64,000 nt of DNA, taken from Pseudeuparius sepicola. Taxonomy: Eukaryota; Arthropoda; Insecta; Coleoptera; Anthribidae. A model generated the notes under the pieces. That model did no database searches and was not told the DNA's origin. It saw only the letters and a list, made by a program, of their open reading frames with translations. The position numbers and the translations under genes were made by a program. The stretch is from NCBI GenBank assembly GCA_963920635.1, contig OY987298.1, positions 62,043,949 through 62,107,948 on the forward strand. Direction: 5' to 3'. Below are positions 1 to 11,639 of the stretch, one piece after another; the stretch's first letter is position 1; each line of letters begins with the position of its first letter.

Positions 1-429
1 AGGTACTGACAGCTGAAGTGATTTTCCGCGGTGTTGCCGTTGATTTAGGAACGGTGAAAATACCTTTTTACTCAAACAAATTTAAAAAATACATAAATAA
101 CAATCGATTTGAATCTGTACAGATGCAGCGCTATTAGATTCCCCTTACCTTAGCTCGTATCCGGACCGGTTCCTAGTCTCGCGGAAAGCTCATTACCGCG
201 ACACCACAAGCCGTCTCCCTTAATACCCCCGGAGCTCCTCTGATGAATTCTTGTCCACCATCTAACCTCTTCTGAAGCATAGATAAAGGATTTATTGTTC
301 TGAAGCCTCGGCGGTATGAATTAAGCGACGTATCGGCCCGGTCGAGTCTATGAAACGTTTTTTCGACTGCTCCGCGTTGCCCCGTTCGTCATTTCATAAC
401 TTCCTAGCTAGGCAACTAACTGTACATAC
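1..429. other. Intron sequence, nothing recognised
   Basis: This is part of the dynein intron that continues past the left edge. It contains no convincing exon, transposon terminus or RNA gene. The short plus-strand open frame starting at 350 runs into the palindromic element and is not conserved. Confidence 0.5.
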
Positions 430-1493
430 AAGGTTTGTTCCAATAACCTTGCTCAAGCACGTTCAGCGCATGCGCACTACCCCACTGGCTGTTCCAACTG
501 AATTATGTACCTACCGACACGGGACGATACACGCACTGTTCCAGCCGATTTATGGATCATTTGTGCATCGTCCTTGTACGATAAAAACGGTGCCTGGTCT
601 AAAGCAATAACCGCGTGTACTGACATGCGCAGTGTATGGTCGTGTGACAGAGATAAACATTAACCTCATATTTTTGTTTTTACGTAGATAGTTTTAAATC
701 GATGGCTGGGATCGTGTTTTTTATTTCTTGTTGGGTAGGGCGGGGAATCGTTGAACAATTTTTTAGAGTGAAGAGTGAGGTTAGCCCACCGAACATTCGG
801 TTAGCCACATATTAAACACGCAGGTTAGGTGCGGTCACAAATATGATTTGGTCGATTTGATTCACAATCCGTTCCATCTGAAATTTTCTTTGGGATCATT
901 TGTTCCAACTCGAATTTACGTACCGTCACAGAACTGTACATGAACTAGATGATAACCCTTAAAGAACGCATGCGCTAGTTTTGCACCGTTCATGTGCGAT
1001 CCCAAAGAAAATTTCAGATGGAACGGATTGTGAATCAAATCGACCAAATCACGTTTTGTGACCGCACCTAACCTGCGTGTTTAATATGTGGCTAACCGAA
1101 TGTTCGGTGGGCTAACCTCACTCTTCACTCTAAAAAATTATTGTTCAATGATTCCCCGCCCTACCCAACAAGCCAAAAACCAACAAGAAATAAAAAACAC
1201 GATCCCAGCCATCGATTTAAAACCATCTACGTAAAAACAAAAATATGAGGTTATTGTTTATCTCTGTCACATGACTATACACTGCGCATGTCAGTACACG
1301 CGGTTATTGCTTTAGACCAGGGACCGTTTTTATCGCACAAGGACGATACACAAATGATCCATAAATCGGCTGGAACACTGCGTGTATCGTCCCGTGTCGG
1401 TAGGTACATAATTCAGTTGGAACAGCCAGTGGGGTAGTGCGCATGCGCTGAACGTGCTTGAGCACGGTTATTGGTCCTGTTGGAACAAACCTT
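430..1493. mobile_element. Palindromic MITE-like element with ~0.5-kb arms
   Basis: The left arm (430 to about 900) reappears inverted at about 1000-1493. Both ends read AAGGTTTGTTCC. The short central part near 900-1000 is unpaired. The mirrored open frames starting at about 455 and 1480 (ending VPGLKQ) are only the two arms read in opposite directions. No target duplication could be settled. A similar stem without coding capacity is typical of non-autonomous cut-and-paste elements. Confidence 0.75.
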
Positions 1494-1600
1494 TTCAAGT
1501 TTGGCTAGTAGCCGACGGAGGGCATTTGCGAATGTAACATGGCGTTATTTCCCAGTTTGGTCTTGATTTTCGCGGCAAATCGTTCAGCGTCTTTGTGAAA

Positions 1601-2863
1601 ATGCCGGAGTATTCGAACGCCGAGTTAACGGACATGGTTATAATGTACGGGAGATGCGATGAAAGTGCACATCGAGCTGCAGCAGAATACCGTATTCGTT
1701 TTCCTAACGGGGCAAATATGCCTAACCCACGTACTTTCGTGAACATTGTACAACGTATGCGAAACACTGGTGTTTTGCAAGCTCGAAGGGGTGGGCGAGC
1801 AACCTTCCATAAGCACTACAGCTATTGCAAGGAGATTGGGAATATCTCAGAACAAGGCAAGTAAAATAAAACCAATAAAACTGACTTCTACCAAAGACTA
1901 TCCCATGTGATGGGATTGTCTTTGCTTGCACCTAATACCTACATAAAATTTAAAATGTAACAATAAAATTATTTACAGGCATGGAGGATTCTAAGGGAAA
2001 ACGGCCTTCACCCTTATCACATACAAAAGGTCCAAGCATTAGAAGCAAATGATTTTCCGGTGAGAATGACCTACTGCACTTGGCTACGTGATCGAATCGC
2101 CCAGACCCAAACTTTGTTTTCAACATTCTTTGGACAGACGAATGCTGCTTCACACGTGCTGGGGTTTACACGTATGTAAATTTTTACTTACTTATAGCTT
2201 TCTCTCTTCCATATTATCTTTTTTATTTATTATAAAATTGGCTATGTCAATCCTAACGCCTTCGCCAAAATTGTGAATATTTCTAATTTTTGTTGTTTTT
2301 TTTTTAGACACAACAGCCATATTTGGTCCGATGAGAACCCACATGCTGTTCGGCGGTTTAATTTCCAACGTCGGTTTTCCATCAATGTTTGGGCAGGAGT
2401 TTATGGAGATCGATTAATTGGACCATACATTCTACCGGAAAATTTAAACGCTGAACGATACTTGTATTTTCTGACAAATGTTTTGTTTGATAATTTGCCA
2501 CTACAAGTACTGCATGACATGTGGTTTATGCACGATGGTGCACCAGCCCATTTTGCGAGACCTGTTCGTGCACTTTTAGACGACCAATGCCCCAACCGTT
2601 GGATCGGAAGAGGAGGGCCAATTGCATGGCCGCCGCGATCACCAGACTTGAATCCAATGGATTTTTGTATTTGGGGATTCATGAAGGCGATTGTGTACGA
2701 GCAGGAAATCGACAACGAGCAGCAGTTACGTGAACGAATTGAAGGTGCAGCTGTTCAAATCCGGAATAATCATGGACTTTTTGCACGTATCCAGACTTCT
2801 TTAGTTAACCGAGTGAATTTGTGCATCGAAGTTAACGGCGGCCTCTTTGAACAGCTACTGTAG
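1601..2863 (+). pseudogene. DUF4817 / DDE_3 Tc1-mariner-like transposase, spliced and frameshifted
   Basis: Three exons can be read: 1601 to about 1857, 1979-2171 and 2308-2863. Exon 1 begins MPEYSNAELTDMVIMYGRCD, the DUF4817 helix-turn-helix type. Exon 2 encodes WRILRENGLHPYHIQKVQAL and ILWTDECCFT with the first catalytic Asp. Exon 3 encodes MWFMHDGAPAHF (second Asp) and WPPRSPDLNPMDF (third Asp), with 36 residues between the last two, a DD36D arrangement. One frameshift lies just before 1818 and another near 2100, so the copy is not functional as read. Intron 1 fits best as AAG/GCAAGT...TTTACAG (GC-AG) and intron 2 as CAC/GTATGT...TTTTTAG. It lies antisense to the dynein gene. Its terminal repeats were not found. 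Confidence 0.85.
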
Positions 2864-3836
2864 TGCTTTGCATGTGCATTTGTGCAATGTGTGCTAGTGC
2901 AGTTGTGATTTTTTGGTTACCCTTCGGGGTTTTCCTGGCGGAGGGGATCTACCTCGTCGTGGTCGTCAGGCTGAGTACCTCGCTTCAAACAAAAGGAATA
3001 GCAGAGGGAAACCAAGAGATCCCCAACAGATTTAGAAAATGTGAATGTTGTGTTGTGTGACTTTTAATGTAAAAAAGCAAGAAAACAGAAAATGGTGCAA
3101 ACAATCCTGGAAATGTCAGTAAGGTAGGTGTTTCATAGGCATTCTACATGTTCCTTAGAAAGTAATCGTTTTTAAAAGGAAATCGAAATTTTGTGGTGAA
3201 TCCTCGGATAAATTGATAGACGTGGCAACGCCGCGCTATTGACATACGCGAAATTTTTAGACATGTCGCGCGGGCGTCCATAGGCGGCATTTTTTGAGGG
3301 GTTTAATACAATTTGAAAAAAAATTTTTTTAGGCTTAAGACAAATGTTAGAAAATTTTTGAAAATTTATTTTGGCAAGTCTAATTTTTCTTTATCTGCCA
3401 TAAAAATTTTTGTACTAAGTGATAGTTAACCCTGTATATGGAAAAAATGTTATGTTTCTGGGAAAATAATATCGATGACGTCACAGCGGGCATTTTCCCA
3501 AACATCAAAAAAGATAATTTTGAACTTTAGTAACCCCTTTTCGAAATTTTATTATGAGTTTTCGTTTTCCCGCTGTAGGCCTGAGGCGTCGAGTTTGGAT
3601 CACTCTGTACATACATTCATTTCCAAATGTCCGCTCAAGTTTGTGTTCGCGGGTTACGAAAAAGCAATATGAGGTTAATCATATCATAATTAGAAAAAGT
3701 AAGTAAACAAGCAATATTCAGCATGTAAGCAAAAACTACATGAGATGAGCGGTAATATAAAACCTAATCAAATATCTTTAAAGTGTACTCATAGGTTTAT
3801 CATGAAGTTTGATTACTTGTAACATATTTCTCTCAC
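2864..3836. other. Intron sequence after transposase, nothing firmly identified
   Basis: The first 200 bases may be the 3' part of the DUF4817 element. The rest is AT-rich with a short GC-rich patch around 3210-3300. No conserved peptide or terminal repeat was recognised on either strand. Confidence 0.4.
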
Positions 3837-4108
3837 CTTTAGAATAAATCCTTCCTCTGGCTGAAGTTTCATCTCGACTGCGGTCTTTTTGATCATCTTC
3901 TCGAAGTCAGGATTTCGTTTCCGTGGTACGTCCAAAGCAGGGAAGAGATCACCAATAAGACCCATGAATACGGGCACATCGTCAGTTACAATCTTGGGGA
4001 TGTTGAAGTCTCGGAGCGCTCTCATCAGCACCTGATCCTCTGGTCGTAGTCGGTCGCTACGCTTCAGAGATCCCGCCACTACCAACACGGACTTGATGGC
4101 GCGTAGAC
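3837..4108 (-). CDS. Dnah9/11/17-like: Outer-arm beta dynein heavy chain, exon m (AAA1-AAA2 junction)
   Basis: Codons 2061-2151, the last dynein exon in the window. The acceptor is TTTCAATAG, sharing a Gly codon with exon l across a 21.8-kb intron. The donor is CTAAAG/GTGAGA. The product [20 protein letters not shown], then [20 protein letters not shown], then [19 protein letters not shown] closes AAA1 and enters AAA2. The next family motif (a second P-loop, GTGKS) is not found between here and position 1, so the gene continues past the left edge. Confidence 0.96.
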
Positions 4109-4350
4109 CTATTGAAATCCGATACGAACTAGAGGCAAATAATGTCATGACTGGCAATAATTTTGTGAGAAGTCGTCTTAGTCCAGTTGGTAGGAGCATC
4201 GAGAGCACATTTCATAACAGCAGCGAGATTAATTTTGAAATGCATACTAAATCCGCGCGCCGCTAAAAAAAATTATTAACAGTTTAAGTTAAAAAATAAA
4301 AAATAGAAAACTTTTTAAAAACAAGCTTTTACTTAAGCCATGTACTAATA

Positions 4351-6037
4351 GTACAGTAAAACTAACACAAAATTAGGCCAAACCCAAACATCCAAAAAAA
4401 AGTCCTTTCTAGCGCGAAACAGTTCCATACCCTCCAAAGAGTTAGTACTAAAAAGTTACACCACCACCAGCGAGGGTTTCGGGGGGAGGGGGTGAAAAGG
4501 GCAGGAAATTCTTATTTTTTACAGTTTTTCGTGAATATCTAGTAAACTATGAGGTTTAGCGCAAACGTCATCCTATACGCAAATGATATGCATTAAATTC
4601 CGAACAAGAATTGTTATATACAGAATTATGATAAAGCGAACGGTTTCCATGATATGGAGGGGTAAAGATTTCTTTGTTTTTATTTCACGTAGTTTTTGTT
4701 GAAAAAAAACTTAAAATGATTACCTACAGTTTAAATTAGTAACTGAATAATGTATGTAGAATATATATAGATATATCTATGCATATATAGATACATATTA
4801 CACCCATAGATTGTTATTTTTTGTCACAACATAACCTCATAAGTATATGACTGTAAATATGTCCAATACAAGTTAGTAGCCTTAGTGTTAATTTGTACTC
4901 ACTTTTTGTCCTCATTCATTATACCGTTCTGATTTCCATTCGTTCTTTTATGTCAAATCATTCCCATAGGTATCTAATTTGTCCTTAGCTTGTAAAAATG
5001 AGAAAGTCATGAATAGGAAGCTCATGTGAAAAACAAGAAAATATATATTAAACAATCCTCATGGTATGCTTCTGCAGAGATTGATGCGTCCAAAACTGCA
5101 AGTGTCGAAGAAGTGGTCTCAATTGTCCAAGTATGTGCAGCAATTGCTTAGGACTTGCATGTCTCAAAAGAGATACTGTAATCATCGACGACGATTTAAA
5201 TGATGATTCTCAAGTGGACGAAGAACACGAAGATTTGTTTCCTCTCACCAGCCCGAGTGAACTATTTGGTGCTGACTGATAACGCAATTAATGATTCACC
5301 TAAAACTTATAACCATTTGTATCATTTTTATTTCCCTCGCATTTTTTCAATATAGATTGTTTAATATATTTTCTTGTTTTTCACATGAGCTTCCTATTCA
5401 TGACTTTCTCATTTTTACAAGCTGAGGACAAATTAGATATGGGAATGATTTGTCATAAAATAACGAATGGAAATCAGAACGCAATAATGAATGAGGGCAA
5501 AAAGTGAGTACAAATTAACTAAGGCTACTAACTTGTATTGGACATATTTACAGTCATATACTTATGAGGTTATGTTGCGACAAAAAATAACAATCTATGG
5601 GTGTAATATGTATCTATATATGCATAGATATATCTATATATATTCTACATACATTATTCAGTTACTAATTTATGTTGTAATCATTTTAAGTTTTTTCAAC
5701 AAAAACTACGTGAAATAAAAACAAAGAAATCTGTACCCCTCCATATCATGGAAACCGTTCACTTTAGCATAATTCTGTATATAACAATTCTTGTTCGGAA
5801 TTTAATGTATATCATTTGCGTATAGGATGACGTTTGCGCTAAACCTCATAGTTTACTAGATATTCACGCAAAACTGTGAAAAATAGGAATTTCCTGCCCT
5901 TTTCACCCCCTCCCCCCGAAACCCGACGCTGGTGGTGGTGTAACTTTTTAGTACTAACTCCTAGGAGGGTATGGAATTATTTCGCGCCAGAAAGAACTTT
6001 TTTTGGATGTTTGGGTTTTGGTTCAATTTTACTGTAC
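4351..6037. mobile_element. Palindromic TIR element with CXC fragment, copy 1
   Basis: The ends read GTACAGTAAAA and TTTTACTGTAC, each flanked by TA, and the outer several hundred bases of both sides pair with each other. The inner part carries a cysteine-rich coding remnant. A second copy, 1465 bp long, is at 30432-31896. TA flanks plus a CAG-type terminus suggest a Tc1/mariner-like or related non-autonomous element that captured an exon. The interior also holds AT-rich TATATATAGAT runs in both arms. Confidence 0.82.
5070..5279 (+). pseudogene. CXC-type cysteine cluster fragment, copy 1 (one in-frame stop)
   Basis: The frame reads FCRD, a stop (TGA at 5082-5084), then CVQNCKCRRSGLNCPSMC followed by SNCLGLACLK, an acidic tail (IIDDDLNDD... 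EEHEDLF) and a final stop at 5277-5279. The spacing C-x3-C-x-C-x6-C-x3-C-x2-C-x4-C resembles the Tesmin/CXC-like C-terminal cluster of many insect transposon-associated proteins. In the second copy the stop position is Gly. The fragment is exactly 210 bases in both copies. Confidence 0.6.
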
Positions 6038-6555
6038 TATAAAACAAATAAAATAATTTAGGTCTTCGATGCCAAATTACGACAAACTTTTTTAAGTCAA
6101 AAAGCTTGTCGCGCGAAATGTTCATAGAAGTAATATAAGTACCTACCTAAGCGCCAATTAATTTTAATGGATAGTGAAAGTGATAAGCAAGTACCCATTT
6201 GCCGAAGTATGTATTTTTTTCTTTACAATTCGAACGATAAGCTTCTTGATTTAAAATTGCATTCCGGACCTTTTTTATTTCAAAAAGCTTGTCGCAATTT
6301 GGAATTGTACCTTATAAACCTAAGCTTATTTTTATTCGTACTAGTACAGGGTGTCCCAGTTAAGACGCTACGAGCAATTATTTCGGAAATTTTCAAGATA
6401 AATTGATTGTTCGAAAACTAAACTTGTGCAGTTTTTTCCAACGAATTTAATGCCTCCAAGAAAAGAACAATTGAATTTCAAACAAAAAGTTATCGCAAAA
6501 TAACAGATTCTTTTGAAAAAATCGAGAGGTCGATTTTGTTGCATTTTTTTGAACT
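6038..6555. other. Intron spacer with one CAGGGTG terminus
   Basis: There is no gene here. At 6345-6346 a TA is followed by CAGGGTGTCCCAGTTAAGAC, a terminus shared by many MITEs in this window. No matching opposite end was found nearby, so it is a solo end or a decayed copy. Confidence 0.45.
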
Positions 6556-8267
6556 CAGGGACGGACTGGCCCGGCGGGTTGGCGGGCGGAGCCCGCCGCG
6601 CCGCCCTTTCTTTTAATAACAGCGCCGCAACGCAAGGGCTGTGTTAAAATACAGAATAACAAAAATCGAAAAATTAAGACATTTTTTGAGGAATCCACAC
6701 CTGAAGTTACTTTGACTCAAGAAGACAAATATCGTATCGAAGTATTCAAATAAAAAGAACTTCCGTGTACATACTATTTTTTTTTAAATCGAAAAAAATG
6801 TTTTATTAGACGAAAAAATAATCATAAGGAACCATGCTTGACTATAACGATCGCTCTACCTAGGTCAAGTTTGACGAGGCACGGCACTTCCCAACAGAAA
6901 CTCCGAACTGCTGCCTGTTCTTATGCAGCGTCCATAAAAAATAGATTGATACTTAAACCTACTAATATTTATACTGAAAGATTGCGCTTCTATAGGTAAC
7001 AATTTCGCAATGCGTACGAAATTTAAATGGTCATTATTGGCCGGATTTTGAATATTTTGTCACTTTTGACGGGCGATGGCTCCGCGTCTGACGCTTGATG
7101 TTTACATCTCGCCAAGGCCTAACTATTGAAGAAATCGTACAATAATGAGCTTTCTGGGCTTTTAATGACGATTTTGAAACATCTCACTACCGATTTCAAG
7201 AATAGTTATTTATGGCCGAGGCAAATAAACTGCATGAGTCAGAAAAATAACTTCAGTGCCGAGGTACATGTTATTTTTTTTGAAATCGGAAAAAAACTGT
7301 TTTATTAGGCGAAAAATATCAATAAGGGATCACCCGTCCGTGAACCGACTACGCGCGGCGTTACTTGACTTTGACGATTGCTCTATCTAAAGTCTATCCA
7401 AGTTACAGAGGCAGTGGATCAAAACATTGGCCTCCACGTGACCTATTCTCTTATTGGTTTGGCCGTCATAAAATGTCAAGTGTTTACCCTCAGTCGAGGT
7501 TCCTGCATATTTTAGATCGGATCGCGAGCAGTATATTCTGTAAAATTTTTTTACTACTTAATTTAAGGAAATTTATAAAGATCCACGAAAGGGGTAGAAA
7601 CACAAATTTTAGAACTTCTAAAAGAATTAGTTCAGAATTACAAGCCACTTGGAATCTCATATTAATCCGACCCTGGTAATCGATCGCAGGTCATGTGACT
7701 TTGTTTATATCTACTGCCGCTGTAACTTGGATAGACTTTAAGTCAGGTATGACCAAACACGGCACTTACTGAAAGAAAATCCAAACTGCTGCCTGTTGTG
7801 CAGCCTCCATGTAAAATAGATTAATATTCAAACTTACTAAAATATTTATACTGAAAGATTGCGCTGTTATAGGTAACAATTTCGCAATGTGTACGAAAAG
7901 TTAAATGGGATTTATTGGCCGGGTTTTGAATATTTGGTCGCCTTTGACGCGCGATGGCTCCGCGTCTGACGTTTGATGTCTACATCTCTCCAAGGCCTAC
8001 TTATTGAAAAAATCGTACAATAATGGGCTACTTCAGTGCCGATTTCTAAGCTTTTAATGACGATTTTGAGACACTTCACTGCCGATTTCAAGAAAAAGTG
8101 TTTTTTATTTATTTTTAGACATTTTTTAAATATATATTTATTTTTTATATTTTTATAGTAATATAAGACGAACTGATATAAGTATTTGCCTTTTTAAAGT
8201 GGATGCCAGGCGCTGGCGCCGCTGGTTTCATCAGCCCGCCAATATTTTCGTACCCAGTCCGTCCCTG
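6556..8267. mobile_element. Non-autonomous hAT-like element
   Basis: The terminal inverted repeats are CAGGGACGGACTGG and CCAGTCCGTCCCTG. The flanks are TTTGAACT (6548-6555) and TTTGAACC (8268-8275), an 8-bp duplication with one mismatch, as hAT elements make. Just inside the left end lies a very GC-rich hairpin (GGCGGGCGGAGCCCGCCGC). An internal block near 6870-7100 is repeated near 7745-8000. No transposase is present. Related sequence flanks the second CXC element at 30.27-30.43 and 31.90-32.15 kb. Confidence 0.82.
7390..7738. mobile_element. Nested MITE with TA duplication
   Basis: The ends AAGTCTATCCAAGTTACAG and its inverse bound 349 bp. TA lies on each side (7388-7389 and 7739-7740). 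It sits inside the hAT-like element, so it inserted later. Confidence 0.75.
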
Positions 8268-8275
8268 TTTGAACC

Positions 8276-9180
8276 ATATGATAATTTTGTATTATTTATT
8301 ATTTATTTTATTGTATTATGATTGTTCTTGAACGAGTTTTGACTACTAAACCTCTGCATTCAAATGCGCTCTTTGCTATTAAACTGATAGTTATTATTCA
8401 ATACAATGGATTGTCCCAGTGCATTTTTTTAAAATTGGTGGATAAAATGAAAACTAGGTGGGGAAAATTAGCAAACGCCGCATACATGTCCAAAGGAGTT
8501 CGCAGTGTACCAGGGGAAATTGCGGCAGGATATTAGATAGTCCCAGGAACAATAAACTGGAACAATCGTCGCTCTATCTCTATTTTACTTTGAGTTTATT
8601 TCAGAACGTAACTTATGTGGGGATTTAACAACAAAGAAACAAACAACGTTTTTCAAACTAATAATCCCAAATTAGTAACTATGTCATTGTTTGATCAAGC
8701 CATCAATACCGTCGGAAAAAAGTTATCTTGAAGGTTGGTTAGTCGAATTAATACTTTGTAGTAAATCAAATAGGTATACTACGACAAGTTCATATATTAT
8801 TATGCGAATATAGTTTATACAGCCCAAGGCGCAACTCGCGGTCTGAAGCGTGCAGGGGGGTGTGGGTTGGGTTGTAGGTGAAGCCATAGGCGTCACGAGT
8901 TTTTTGGCGTTTGAACGGTTTTCTCTGGACGGAATTCATAGTTTCTGTTTCGGCGACTCCAAAGCGCTCTAAACTACTGCGGCAGTGAGCCGGACGCTCT
9001 CGTCAAATATTTGAAAATCGTCTATGTTACTCTTCATAGACAGATGTACTGATTTAAATGCGATGTCTTATAACTGACAAAGGGATTTAAGGCAGCCAAT
9101 GGTGCGCTGTGTCCCCACTAGGCTGCATTCCAAGCATTCCTGCGGCGTATCTAGTTAAATTGTATGAACTGTTCTCTCGG
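8276..9180. other. Intron sequence, nothing recognised
   Basis: There are no conserved peptides, terminal repeats or RNA genes. The short frame at 8318-8536 has no recognisable domain. Confidence 0.5.
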
Positions 9181-9186
9181 TGCAGA

Positions 9187-9590
9187 CCAATGACGTCAGA
9201 ACCTATAGACAGGTTTGTTTTGATAAACGCTTGACGCCCAGAACTAATCACAATCTAAGCGCTCCATTAAATTATTCCGAAAATGTAGCGAGATTGTCAG
9301 AAACTGCCCCTTTTTGTCGAGCCGTAGCGAACTTATTTCGACTCTGGGCTCGGAGGCTGGCGTCGTTAGACCATCCCCCGAGTCTTCAGGTGAGGTTCCG
9401 ATGCTTCCGGCGCCACCAAACAAGAAAAAACATGCGATATCTAAGTGTGATTCTGGAGGAACTATAACCGGGAATCACCGGGTGTATAGTTGGTTGTTTT
9501 TAGAGTAGTATGGATATATTTAATCTTGGAGTCAAAATAAAGGGCATTTTAACAATGGGAAACCACGTCTATAGGTTTTGACGTCATTGG
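9187..9590. mobile_element. MITE with CCAATGACGTCA termini, copy 1
   Basis: The terminal repeats read CCAATGACGTCAGAACC and GGTTTTGACGTCATTGG. The flanks are TGCAGA at 9181-9186 and TGCAGA at 9591-9596, a perfect 6-bp target duplication. It is 404 bp with no coding capacity. A related copy in the opposite orientation lies at 37867-38305, and a 34-bp version at 52275-52308. The terminus contains TGACGTCA, the ATF/CREB-type palindrome. Confidence 0.85.
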
Positions 9591-9596
9591 TGCAGA

Positions 9597-11404
9597 CGTA
9601 TGGCGAGCAGAGCGCGAGCCGAACACGAAGCGAACGCGAGCCGAGTCTATTCGTCACTCGTCATTATTTGTCGCGTCCGTTGTGAATGACGAGCCTATAC
9701 CGCGAGACGAACCAATAATACAATAACCACCAATAATACATAGTATGGTATTGAGCGAACACGCCTCGCGCAATCTACGAATTTCTTTTAGTCATGGGTT
9801 GGAATTAGTGAAGAACTTAGGATGCATAATATTTCCTGAGTTTTGTATCTAACTGTTTTATTTTTATAATAGTAATTGTAAGTAATAATAATTCTCACCC
9901 TCGCAAAACTCCAAACTACGAGTGCCCTAGAAGCAAGTAAATGCTTATGCGGGAAAAGAGTGACAATTATGATTAGTTGACTTCACTGCCATTTTCGTCT
10001 GGGACCAACTTTTCCCGACAAAAAAAAACCTAGGAAACCGTTGCAATTCCTGTGGGTGTGTAGGACAACGATGGTAGGTAATGATTTGATTCCCACAGGT
10101 CGCCGTTCAGTAATCTCCAATTTTAACTAAAATCGATAGATCTAAGCCTATAGAGATATAAAGGGCCCCACATACAGAGAGGGAAACGCTTAAGACTTAA
10201 CTGCACCACATGCACGCTAATGTAACCAAAATTGAGGTGGAAGACGCACAGTGTGTGGGATGAACTAAGTACGGGTTTAACCTGGACCAACACTATATTA
10301 AAGACCCGAGCATGACGTCATATTTCATTGTTGTTTACGGACTGGGGTGGCGCCACTCGACGAAAAAAATGGCGAATTATTATAGGTTATAGGGGGTATT
10401 TTGTGGTTATTGGTATGTCAGTTACTGACGATTAAAATGTCCGAAATTTTAACTATCCAGCTTTATTACGATTTGCCTTCTTTTTGCGGTAACGAATTGT
10501 CTTTGCGTCCAGTATTTATCAGTTTTATCGTATTAACACAGCTTTTATAGGTAAATTTGTTTGTGATAACATGAAATTTTCATGCACATTAAGAAAATGG
10601 TATGCACACTGCACAGACCGTTAGGTGAATTGCAGAAGAATAAACACTATTTTGGAATTATGGGATGATCTGACCAACCAGCTGAAGAAGAGAAAATTCT
10701 AGATATTATTTTGGAAGAGTATTTTGTAACGTAGGCAAGAATGAAAATAGAAAACTTTGTTTATAACTCCAAAGCGAACAAATAGTCTTCCATATAAAGA
10801 AGAAACTGAAAAATCTAATGCGTTTTATGCTTACATCAGCCGTCCCCCTTTTGCAGTTTTAAGTGATCTCAAATCGATTCGGAATCACTTTGAGATCACA
10901 TCAGCAGACATCGAGTGTTCCCTTTACAAATGTTCAGTTGATTATGAAGTGATCAGTTTACGCAGCAAATCGATTTGTATGTAATTTGTGTTGGTTTTGA
11001 GTGTTTCTGGTGTTAAGGTGGTCAAAAATATTGAAAAATTCATTCAAGGGTTAGATTATGGATAACGTGGTCGTACACTGTTCCATTTACCAATAAAAAA
11101 TCATTTCACTATCAGATCACTTCATGTTCATTTCACTTCAAATTCACTTTTGCAAAAAGTCAAAAGGAGGACAACTTTACGCTACAACTAGCCGTGGACT
11201 TCATTTCAAACCAAAAGGTACCAAATACTCTTGCTTGCTTTTTAGACTCGCTTTTCTTAAGAAAATGTATGTAAATATGCCGTGTGAACTTGTCAAATTA
11301 GAGGGACGAAAGCCTGGTTCATGCAGCTTCTTTATCTTTTAATTTTAGTTTATCTTTAAGAAATAACCAATGGCATTTGTCCGTTGATTTGAACTGACCA
11401 ATGA
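9597..11404. other. Intron sequence left of the giant foldback
   Basis: There is no gene. A 28-bp stretch (10279-10306, starting AACCTGGACCAACAC) is repeated inverted at 25490-25517 on the far side of the foldback element. A small hairpin (GTGATCTCAAA / TTTGAGATCAC) lies at 10863-10899. The sequence TATCTTTAAGAAATA at about 11351-11365 also has an inverted match just outside the right end of the foldback. Confidence 0.4.
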
Positions 11405-11410
11405 CATTTA
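11405..11410 (+). repeat. Candidate 6-bp target duplication, left (CATTTA)
   Basis: This directly abuts the left terminus of the foldback and equals 25431-25436. It is short enough that coincidence cannot be excluded, and a 15-bp inverted match lies further out on both sides. Confidence 0.5.
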
Positions 11411-11639
11411 AGTAGTTAACAATTGAGAGTTGTAAATAGTCCCCCCACCCCTTTTTTGGTCCCCCCACTCCTTTTTCGTACATTACCCCCCACTCCTACG
11501 CCCCTGGTAGGCCCCGCCCACTTTTCCCCCGCGCATGCGCACCGAGCGCATGACCTCTCCCCCGCACCCCGCAGCCATCATACCGTGTAATTGCAGCGTA
11601 ATGAGTAATTACAATACCGCGGGTCCATATTTCCGCGAA

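Noticed and set aside
430..1493. Mirrored short frames ending VPGLKQ as genes
   Set aside because: They arise from the inverted arms of the palindromic element and show no conserved protein features.
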